A program made the translations under genes and the position numbers. Positions 45,159-50,903 of a stretch of DNA of 50,903 bases are shown here, piece after piece. Under the pieces are notes generated by a model. It did not search any database. It was not told where the DNA came from and was given only the letters and a program-made list of their open reading frames with translations. The stretch comes from Microvirga massiliensis (GTDB taxonomy: Bacteria > Pseudomonadota > Alphaproteobacteria > Rhizobiales > Beijerinckiaceae): NCBI RefSeq assembly GCF_001006805.1, contig NZ_LN811355.1, positions 258,590-309,492 on the forward strand. The letters run 5' to 3'. Position 1 is the stretch's first letter; each line of letters begins with the position of its first letter.

Positions 45159-46766
45159 CTACATCCTGAACACACCGAAGCGCGTTTCCGGGATCGAAGC
45201 ATTGAGTGTCGCCGAGAAGGCAAGGCCGAGCACGCGGCGCGTCTCCGAGGGCAGGATGATCCCGTCGTCCCATAGGCGCGCCGTCGCGTAGTAGGGCGAA
45301 CCTTCTTGCTCGTATTTGTGCCGGATCGGCGCCTTGAAGTCTTCCTCTTCCTCCGCGCTCCAGCTCTTGCCGTCGGCCTCGAAGTTGTCGCGTCGGACGG
45401 TCGCGAGAACGCTGGCCGCCTGCTCGCCGCCCATGACCGAGATGCGGGAATTGGGCCAGGTGAAGAGAAACCGCGGTCCATACGCCCGACCGCACATCCC
45501 ATAATTGCCCGCCCCGAACGATCCTCCGATGAGAAGCGTGATCTTTGGCACCTGCGCACAGGCGACGGCTGTCACGAGCTTCGCACCGTCTTTCGCGATG
45601 CCGCCGGCCTCGTATTGGCGACCCACCATGAAGCCCGAGATATTCTGCAGAAACAGAAGGGGAATCCGGCGCTGGCAGCATAGCTCGATAAAATGGGCTC
45701 CCTTGAGCGCACTCTCGGAGAACAGGATCCCATTGTTGCCGAGAATCCCGATCGGCATGCCCCAAAGGCGTGCGAAGCCGGTCACGAGCGTTGTGCCGTA
45801 GAGGCGCTTGAATTCGTCGAACTCCGACCCGTCCACGAGCCGCGCGATCACCTCCCGGATATCGTACTGCTTCTTGAGATCCGTCGGGACGATCGCGTCG
45901 AGATCTTCGACCGGGTATTTCGGGTCGACGGGCTCGGTCAGGTCGATATCCACACGCTTGCGCGTGTTCAGGGAACCGACGATGCGCCGGACGATCGCCA
46001 GGGCGTGGCGGTCATCCGTCGCGTAGTGGTCTGCCACGCCCGACTGACGCGCATGCACGTCGGCTCCGCCGAGATCCTCTGCGGAGACGACCTCTCCGGT
46101 TGCGGCTTTCACGAGGGGCGGCCCGCCGAGGAAGATCGTGCCCTGCCGACGGACGATGACGGTCTCATCGGACATGGCCGGCACATAGGCTCCGCCCGCC
46201 GTGCAGGATCCCATCACGCAGGCGATCTGGGGGATGCCCAGCGCCGAGAGCGTCGCCTGATTGTAGAAGATGCGCCCGAAATGCTCCCGATCGGGAAAGA
46301 CCTCGGCCTGCTGCGGAAGATTCGCGCCCCCTGAATCGACGAGATAGATGCAGGGCAGACGGTTCTCGCGGGCGATCTCCTGCGCCCGGAGATGCTTCTT
46401 GACCGTGATCGGGAAGTAGGTTCCGCCCTTGATGGTCGAGTCATTGCAGACGACCATCACCTCCCGGCCCATGACCCGGCCGATTCCGGTAATCATACCG
46501 GCGGCATGAATGTCCTCGCCGTACATCCCGTTGGCCGCGAGAGCGCCGAGCTCGAGGAAGGGCGAACCCGGATCGAGCAGCCCAGTGACACGGTCCCGCG
46601 GAAGGAGCTTACCACGCCCCTCGTGGCGTTGCCGCGCACGCGGCGGACCGCCCTTCTCGACCGCCTTCCGTCGCTCCATCAATTCGGATGCGAGAAGAGC
46701 CCAGGCAGCCCGGTTCGAGGACGCCTCGTCGGACCGGAGATTTACGGCACTGGCAATCGCGGGCAT
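45159..46766 (-). CDS. Acyl-CoA carboxylase carboxyltransferase subunit, methylcrotonyl-CoA type
   Basis: A 535-residue carboxyltransferase that moves carboxyl from biotin to an acyl-CoA, by similarity 3-methylcrotonyl-CoA in leucine breakdown. Signatures are RARQRHEGRGKLLPRDRV, YLVDSGGANLPQQAEVFPDREHFGRIF, CVMGSCTAGGAYVPAMSDE, GGADVHARQSGVADHYA, NNGILFSESALKGAHFIELC, QNISGFMVGRQYEAGGIAK, GSFGAGNYGMCGRAYGPRFLF and MGGEQAASVL. The biotin-carrying alpha subunit is not in the window, nor are isovaleryl-CoA dehydrogenase or the usual liu genes. The substrate could differ, for example geranyl-CoA; the fold is certain. Confidence 0.88.
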   Translation of the reverse strand: MPAIASAVNLRSDEASSNRAAWALLASELMERRKAVEKGGPPRARQRHEGRGKLLPRDRVTGLLDPGSPFLELGALAANGMYGEDIHAAGMITGIGRVMGREVMVVCNDSTIKGGTYFPITVKKHLRAQEIARENRLPCIYLVDSGGANLPQQAEVFPDREHFGRIFYNQATLSALGIPQIACVMGSCTAGGAYVPAMSDETVIVRRQGTIFLGGPPLVKAATGEVVSAEDLGGADVHARQSGVADHYATDDRHALAIVRRIVGSLNTRKRVDIDLTEPVDPKYPVEDLDAIVPTDLKKQYDIREVIARLVDGSEFDEFKRLYGTTLVTGFARLWGMPIGILGNNGILFSESALKGAHFIELCCQRRIPLLFLQNISGFMVGRQYEAGGIAKDGAKLVTAVACAQVPKITLLIGGSFGAGNYGMCGRAYGPRFLFTWPNSRISVMGGEQAASVLATVRRDNFEADGKSWSAEEEEDFKAPIRHKYEQEGSPYYATARLWDDGIILPSETRRVLGLAFSATLNASIPETRFGVFRM

Positions 46767-47022
46767 TCGTTCACACGGCTCTCTTCTGTCGAGAATGCAC
46801 GGGCTCGGAGGCAGCGATCCGGGTGGAAGGGATTGTTTCCGGCACCGCTAATGCCTCGAGATCAGACGACCTGTGTCGCGCTACCACCCTCGCCCCCCGC
46901 CCTTCGGGTGTTGACATCTCCCGTCAAGGAGGGCTCCGCCTCTCCCTCGAAGGGAGGACTCCGCAGCAGCCGGGGAAGGGGGAGACACCACGCCCCTCGG
47001 CTCCACTCCTCAGGGAGGTGCC
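46767..47022. repeat. GC-rich palindromic intergenic block, possibly a dispersed element
   Basis: No gene. The stretch from about 46885 to 47035 is dense in short palindromes, for example CTCCCTCGAAGGGAG near 46950 and CCCGCCCTTCGGGTG near 46897. It reads like the extragenic palindromic elements scattered in many alphaproteobacterial genomes. Only one copy is in this window, so repetition is not shown. Confidence 0.35.
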
Positions 47023-47352
47023 TCAGCCTTTCACGCGCACCACATTCCTCGTCACCTCGTGGGCGCTCGGACACCGGTAGGCGATCCCACGGACCTCCAA
47101 CCAATCGCTACGCGAGCGCTGCTGCAGGTAAAGGTCGGTTCCGCCAAGTGCAACAATCCCCTGGAGCATGCCCTCCATGGCTGCGTCAAAACCCGGAACG
47201 GTCGGGACCGTGGGGCTGACCTCTCCGAGGCGCTTGCACGTCCGGATGTCCGCGACCGAGTCGACGATCCGAATGGTTTCGGTCGGTGTCGGCCGGTAGG
47301 CACAGCCGCCCAGGACGATAGCGGCAGAGAGGAGGAGAAGAGCGTGTTTCAT
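47023..47352 (-). CDS. Small lipoprotein, DUF4156/RcsF-like
   Basis: A 109-residue lipoprotein. The signal ends in the lipobox VLGGC, giving a lipidated cysteine at position 17. The mature part has TCKRLGEVSPTV and GIAYRC, with two cysteines that could pair, as in small DUF4156 or RcsF-like lipoproteins. Residue 2 of the mature form is Ala, not Asp, so sorting to the outer membrane is the default expectation by E. coli rules. Function unknown. It is 59 bases from the lipB stop, on the same strand. Confidence 0.72.
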   Translation of the reverse strand: MKHALLLLSAAIVLGGCAYRPTPTETIRIVDSVADIRTCKRLGEVSPTVPTVPGFDAAMEGMLQGIVALGGTDLYLQQRSRSDWLEVRGIAYRCPSAHEVTRNVVRVKG

Positions 47353-47411
47353 TCCAGAGCCGGTCCTCGAAGTGGTCCCCCACCGTAGAGGAGTCCGGGC
47401 CGCGGGTGAAG

Positions 47412-48122
47412 CTACTGCTCAGCTACCGGAGCGGTCCGCCCGAAGACCCGCTCGAATTCACGGCGCAGGACCGAATCCGTCTCGGCCATCGTGACCGGAA
47501 TCCCGAGATCGACGAGGCTCGTCACCCCGTGGATGCGCACGCCGCAGGGTACGATCCCGGCGAAATGCGAGAGATCCGGCTCGACATTCAGGCTGATGCC
47601 GTGGAACGTCACCCACCGTCGCACGCGGATGCCGATCGCCGCAATCTTGTCTTCCGAATCGCCGCGATCCGGCCTGCGCACCCAAACCCCAACTCGGTCT
47701 TCCCGGCGTTCGCCGCGGACGTTGAACTCCGCGAGGGTGCCGATGAGCCAGCTCTCTAGAGCAGCCACATAACGCCGGAGATCCGGCGTACGGCGCTGCA
47801 GATCGAGCATCACATATGCGACCCGCTGCCCGGGGCCGTGATAGGTGAACTGCCCACCCCTCCCCGATCGGAAGACCGGGAACCGACCGGGGTCCACGAG
47901 ATCCTCGTCCCGCGCAGAGGTGCCCGCGGTGTAAAGCGCCGGATGCTCCAGGAGCCAGACTCGCTCGGGGGCCTGTCCTGCCCGGATCAGGTCGACTCGC
48001 TCCTCCATCGCGGCGACTGCCGCTTCGTAATCGACCGGGCGATCCGAGATCACCCATTCGACAGGGTCCGAGCCCGGCTTCGGCAGGAGCCGTTCTACCA
48101 GGGAGGCACGGTCGTTTACCAA
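47412..48122 (-). CDS. lipB: Lipoyl(octanoyl) transferase
   Basis: A 236-residue octanoyltransferase that moves octanoyl from acyl carrier protein to E2 and H proteins, the first step of lipoate synthesis. Conserved motifs are WLLEHPALYTAGTSA, GRGGQFTYHGPGQRVAYVMLDL, EDRVGVWV, DKIAAIGIRVRRWVTFHGISLNV with the catalytic lysine, and GIVPCGVRIHGVTSL with the acyl-carrying cysteine. The start is inferred to be TTG at 48122, giving MVNDRASLVERLLPKPG, which matches my memory of relatives. The open frame upstream of it runs antisense through fliN and is not coding. Confidence 0.9.
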   Translation of the reverse strand: MVNDRASLVERLLPKPGSDPVEWVISDRPVDYEAAVAAMEERVDLIRAGQAPERVWLLEHPALYTAGTSARDEDLVDPGRFPVFRSGRGGQFTYHGPGQRVAYVMLDLQRRTPDLRRYVAALESWLIGTLAEFNVRGERREDRVGVWVRRPDRGDSEDKIAAIGIRVRRWVTFHGISLNVEPDLSHFAGIVPCGVRIHGVTSLVDLGIPVTMAETDSVLRREFERVFGRTAPVAEQ

Positions 48123-48158
48123 TGGTTCACCATGTTCTGAAAAGGTCCGCTTGGACGC

Positions 48159-48470
48159 ATGGAGCAGGCTTTGTCGGCGCTCGACGATCTCAAGGTCAAT
48201 CTTTCCGTAGTGCTCGGCCGCAATCGGATGCCGATCCACATGCTCTTGCGCATGGGGCGCGGGGCCGTGATCGAGCTCGAATCGACCGAGGACGATCTCG
48301 TCGAGATCCTCGCCAACGACCACCCGGTCGCGCGGGGACAGATCGTCGTGACGGGAACGAGGATCGCGATCGAGGTTACCGAGATCATCCGAAGGCCCGA
48401 GATCGTCACGACGCCCGGCGCAACGATCGGCGAAGGCGCGATCGCCGCACGCGCTGCCGCCCTGGTATAA
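48159..48470 (+). CDS. fliN: Flagellar motor switch protein FliN (SpoA domain)
   Basis: A 103-residue protein made of one SpoA domain: NLSVVLGRNRMPIHMLLRMGRGAVIELES, then VEILANDHPVARGQIVVTGTRIAIEVTEII. FliN forms the lower part of the flagellar C ring, where the switch complex binds CheY-P. Hydrophobic and glycine positions match FliN, but the N-terminal extension of enteric FliN is absent. It is divergent from lipB with a 36-base gap and has no flagellar neighbour in the window. It could serve another SpoA-type complex such as a type III secretion ring. Confidence 0.85.
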   Translation: MEQALSALDDLKVNLSVVLGRNRMPIHMLLRMGRGAVIELESTEDDLVEILANDHPVARGQIVVTGTRIAIEVTEIIRRPEIVTTPGATIGEGAIAARAAALV

Positions 48471-48598
48471 CGTCCTGGATCGAAATCCCCAGGGCCGCGC
48501 GGCCCCGCAACGAAGCTTCAGACGGGCCTTGTAGGCGCTCAATCGATCTGTTACACGCTCCGCCGCCCCGGGACGTTGCGCCCGGTTCTGCTGTCGAT

Positions 48599-48683
48599 GC
48601 GGCCGTGGCGGAATTGGTAGACGCGCTAGCTTGAGGTGCTAGTGGGGAGACCCGTGGAGGTTCGAGTCCTCTCGGCCGCACCA
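48599..48683 (+). tRNA. tRNA-Leu (anticodon GAG)
   Basis: An 85-base class II tRNA. The acceptor GCGGCCG (48599-48605) pairs with CGGCCGC (48673-48679), followed by discriminator A and encoded CCA. The anticodon stem CTAGC/GCTAG holds the loop TTGAGGT with anticodon GAG, which reads CUC and CUU. The long variable arm (GTGGGGAGACCCGT region) and the T arm GGAGG-TTCGAGT-CCTCT are clear. Confidence 0.97.
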
Positions 48684-48684
48684 T

Positions 48685-48702
48685 CCGGTTCATGTGAACC
48701 GG
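48685..48702 (+). terminator. Hairpin after tRNA-Leu
   Basis: CCGGTTC-ATGT-GAACCGG, a 7-bp perfect stem 2 bases after the CCA end. No T-tract follows, so it may be a processing or weak termination structure. Confidence 0.4.
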
Positions 48703-48866
48703 GTGCTTCGATCTCCCGAAAAGTCCGAGACGGACAGCTTTGTGAGGAGGGCATTCATTTGCCCTCCCCTCTGCCTCTGGGCGATCCGCATTCCCGCATA
48801 TGGCTCCGGCCCCAAACGCCTCGTCGCGATGCCCGACAAATTCAGGGCTCGTGGGCGAATGGCGCG

Positions 48867-50300
48867 CTATGTCTCGCTGAAGACGAAAGGTGAGACGCCG
48901 CGCGTCATCTCGTCCACGATCAGGGTGCGAGTCAGGGGCGGAGCCGCACGCTGCGGGCAGGCGGGACGTTCGCACAAGCGGCAGTTGATACCGATCGGCG
49001 TCGCATCGGCCGTGGCGAGATCGCGTCCCTGGGTGTAGACGAGACGGTGCGCGTATTTCAGCTCGCACCCGAGTCCGAGTGCGAACTGCCGCTCTGCGAT
49101 CCCCCAGGGCGTCGACGCTTTCTTGAAGCCCCGAGCGATGGAGAACCAGCGGGTTGCATCCGGGAGTTCGATCACCTGGGTGATGATCTGGCCGGGCGAA
49201 TTGAACGTTGCGTGCACGTTCCAGAGCGGACAAGTGCCGCCAAATTGCGAGAACGGGAAGCGACCGGACGAGAATCGCTTGGAGACGTTTCCCGCGGCAT
49301 CGACCCTGATCAGGAAGAACTGGATGCCCCTCGCACCGGGCCGGGCCAGCGTGGTGAGCCGATGAGCGACCTGCTCGAAGCTTGCGCCAAATCGTGCGCT
49401 CAGCACCTCGATATCGTAGCCAAGGCTCTCGGCGGCATCGTGGAACTTGCCATAGGGCATCATTAGTGCCCCGGCGAAGTAGTTGCCGAACGAGATGCGC
49501 AGGAGACGGCGTGTGGGCCCGTTCTCGGGCTCGAAACGGGCGGCGAGCGCATCGATCGCCTCCCGCATCTCCACGAAGGCAAGCTGATAGGCAGCTTGAA
49601 ATGTCCTCGCGGCTTGGTCGAGAAGCTCCGAGATGAAGAGCTGGCGCCGATGATGGTCGTAGCGCCACAGGCTGTCTGACATCACGTCGACCGGCATGAT
49701 GCGCACACCGATTCCGTGCTTCGATCTCAGACGGTCATTGATCCCGATGAAGAGCCCATGGCCGCTCAGCAGCAGGTCGGATGCGAGAGTCTCGGCTGCC
49801 TCGTCGAGTTCGGGAAAGTAGTTCTTGGATCCGTGGATATGAGCCCGGATCCGGTCGATCGGGCTCTCATGGGAAGCATCCTCTGCCCGATCACGGTCGC
49901 TGAGGGTCGGCTGTAATTCTGTTGCCCCCCGGAGGGCGACATAGGCCCGGTAGAGACGGTTGATGGCCTCCGAGACACTTGGCGCACTCTCGACCATGTC
50001 CCGCAATTCGAGGCGCGAGACGGGTGAGTTCCGGAACAGTGGGTCTGCGAAGACTTCCTCGAGCTCCGAAACGGCGCGCTCATCGTGATCCGTCGCGAAC
50101 TCGCGCGGATCGACAGAGTAGGCATGAGCCAGCCGGATCAAGACCTGGGCCGTGATGGGGCGCTGATTGCGCTCGATCAGATTGAGGTAGCTGGGCGACA
50201 GCCCGAGCTCCTCGGCCATGCGCGCCTGCGTGAGGTTCCGCTCGCGTCGCAGGCGCTTGATCCGGGGTCCGACGAAGAGTTTTCGGGCGTCATCAGCCAT
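48867..50300 (-). CDS. ScfR/RamB-type XRE regulator of short-chain fatty acyl metabolism
   Basis: A 477-residue regulator. The N-terminal HTH (about residues 10-65: IKRLRRERNLTQARMAEELGLSPSYLNLIERNQRPIT) binds DNA. A central IrrE/ImmA-like domain follows (about 190-300), without an HExxH zinc motif that I can see. The C-terminal domain (DUF2083-like: GGTCPLWNVHATFNSPGQII, then GLGCELKYAHRLVY) ends in a cysteine cluster, CRLCERPACPQRAAPP. Proteins of this architecture (RamB, MccR, ScfR) bind short-chain acyl-CoA and control acetate or propionate metabolism. Target genes here are unknown. Repeats in its upstream region suggest autoregulation. Confidence 0.87.
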   Translation of the reverse strand: MADDARKLFVGPRIKRLRRERNLTQARMAEELGLSPSYLNLIERNQRPITAQVLIRLAHAYSVDPREFATDHDERAVSELEEVFADPLFRNSPVSRLELRDMVESAPSVSEAINRLYRAYVALRGATELQPTLSDRDRAEDASHESPIDRIRAHIHGSKNYFPELDEAAETLASDLLLSGHGLFIGINDRLRSKHGIGVRIMPVDVMSDSLWRYDHHRRQLFISELLDQAARTFQAAYQLAFVEMREAIDALAARFEPENGPTRRLLRISFGNYFAGALMMPYGKFHDAAESLGYDIEVLSARFGASFEQVAHRLTTLARPGARGIQFFLIRVDAAGNVSKRFSSGRFPFSQFGGTCPLWNVHATFNSPGQIITQVIELPDATRWFSIARGFKKASTPWGIAERQFALGLGCELKYAHRLVYTQGRDLATADATPIGINCRLCERPACPQRAAPPLTRTLIVDEMTRGVSPFVFSET

Positions 50301-50310
50301 TGTGAATTCA

Positions 50311-50441
50311 TTTACAGCTTTTCATCGCGCCATTGTAAAGCCCCATCAGGGTAACTTTTCTTTGCAAACTGGCTGTTGCACCAGAGGCCTGCAAGCGCGT
50401 TAATCACAACGTCCGCAGCTGGATCTGTGAACGATTGTAAA
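50311..50441. promoter_or_regulatory. Cluster of TGTAAA/TTTGCAAA repeats between the regulator and the divergent reductase gene
   Basis: TTTACA at 50311-50316, TGTAAA at 50334-50339 (inverted to the first), the palindrome TTTGCAAA at 50361-50368, and TGTAAA at 50436-50441. TTTGCAAA matches, as I recall it, the core operator of RamB-type regulators. The cluster covers the 227-base divergent region between the ScfR-like gene and the next gene, and is AT-richer than its surroundings. Confidence 0.5.
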
Positions 50442-50527
50442 TTGGGGAGGCCAGCGGCTCGGTATCGGGATGCTACGAGAGTCGATCTCGCGACGCCCGT
50501 TCCCTCCTGCGACTTTGGAGCAATGTA

Positions 50528-50903
50528 GTGCAGAGCGCTTGCAATATTCTGATCCTGGGAGCGTCTTACGGCTCCCTTCTCGCCGCGAAGCTGCTGCTCG
50601 CGGGCCATAACGTGACCTTGGTCTGTCGTTCCACGACCGCTGAGCTCATCAACCGCAACGGGATTCGCGTCAGAATGCCTGTTGCGGGTGGGGAAAAGGT
50701 CGAGATCGACTCACGGGATGCTCCGGGCCGGCTCTCGGCTGCGGCTCCGTCTGCGGTGGATCCGAAGGGCTTCGATCTCGTGGCGCTCGCGATGCAGGAG
50801 CCGCAATACGGCGGCTCCGGAATCCCGGACCTCCTGGCCAGAATTGCAAAGGCCAAGGTGCCGTGCATGTCGCTCATGAACATGCCGCCCTTGCCCTATT
50901 TGG
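50528..50903 (+). CDS. Ketopantoate reductase-like protein, 5' part (cut by window end)
   Basis: An open frame starting at GTG 50528, with GGAG 9 bases upstream, and still open at the last base; 125 codons are visible. The N terminus is a Rossmann fold, NILILGASYGSLLAAKLLLAGHNVTLVCR, as in the ApbA/PanE family, followed by GFDLVALAMQEPQYG and SLMNMPPLPYL. In place of the usual GxGxxG there is GASYGS, and the sequence after is less typical of true PanE, so it may be a relative acting on another 2-oxo acid. It is divergent from the ScfR-like regulator across the repeat cluster and could be under its control. Confidence 0.7.
   Translation, partial: MQSACNILILGASYGSLLAAKLLLAGHNVTLVCRSTTAELINRNGIRVRMPVAGGEKVEIDSRDAPGRLSAAAPSAVDPKGFDLVALAMQEPQYGGSGIPDLLARIAKAKVPCMSLMNMPPLPYL

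Noticed and set aside
47412..48542. 376-residue LipB starting at 48542
   Set aside because: Residues before the TTG at 48122 are the antisense translation of fliN and do not belong to LipB.

Overview
The window is GC-rich chromosomal DNA from an alphaproteobacterium, most likely a Hyphomicrobiales (Rhizobiales) member near the Methylobacteriaceae, Beijerinckiaceae or Bosea-type groups. The evidence is the suf operon order (desulfurase-sufBCD-sufS-sufT-sufA) with a perfect Irr-type iron box in front of it, an RNase E with a long acidic insertion in its S1 domain, a heme A synthase of the COX15 type, rplM-rpsI beside argC, an Omp25-like porin and an ScfR-type regulator. Genes are dense and mostly housekeeping. 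I see no phage genes, transposase, insertion sequence, integrase or CRISPR array.

Layout. 1-5.6 kb: the 3' end of rfbA, a porin with its terminator, an alpha/beta hydrolase, an RhlE-type DEAD-box helicase and a GGDEF protein. 5.6-12.8 kb: the leftward Fe-S operon (second cysteine desulfurase, sufB, sufC, sufD, sufS, sufT, sufA) behind a candidate Irr operator at 12730-12746. 12.8-19.1 kb: an alpha/beta hydrolase, tyrS, a large AsmA-like envelope protein and a PrxQ/Bcp peroxiredoxin. 19.1-25.4 kb: cell wall genes (M23 peptidase, PBP1A, AmiC-type amidase) with prfB between them; prfB carries a canonical +1 programmed frameshift. 25.4-28.9 kb: rne with a leader of about 460-620 nt. 28.9-34.7 kb: an aminotransferase, a BepA-like M48 protease, a DsbA-like protein, then accB-accC; the gap before accB holds coding-like debris and no aroQ. 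34.8-38.5 kb: a FadL-type channel, an FAH-family enzyme and argC. 38.5-41.9 kb: rpsI, rplM, a PaaI-type thioesterase, an enoyl-CoA hydratase homologue lacking both usual catalytic glutamates, and a CoA-binding protein. 42-48.5 kb: O-acetylhomoserine sulfhydrylase, heme A synthase, DUF2842, a 60-residue zinc-finger protein, an acyl-CoA carboxylase beta subunit, a lipoprotein, lipB and an isolated fliN. 48.6-50.9 kb: tRNA-Leu(GAG), an ScfR-like regulator with TGTAAA/TTTGCAAA repeats upstream, and the start of a ketopantoate-reductase-like gene cut by the window edge.

The most unusual reading is between rpsI and argC. A 23-codon arginine-rich ORF with a strong ribosome binding site is followed directly by an intrinsic terminator and then argC. 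This has the form of an arginine attenuator, but it rests on one sequence. The best supported regulatory calls are the Irr box and the prfB frameshift. I did not find a clearly new multi-gene system. Gene assignments are by motif and family recognition only; no database search was run.
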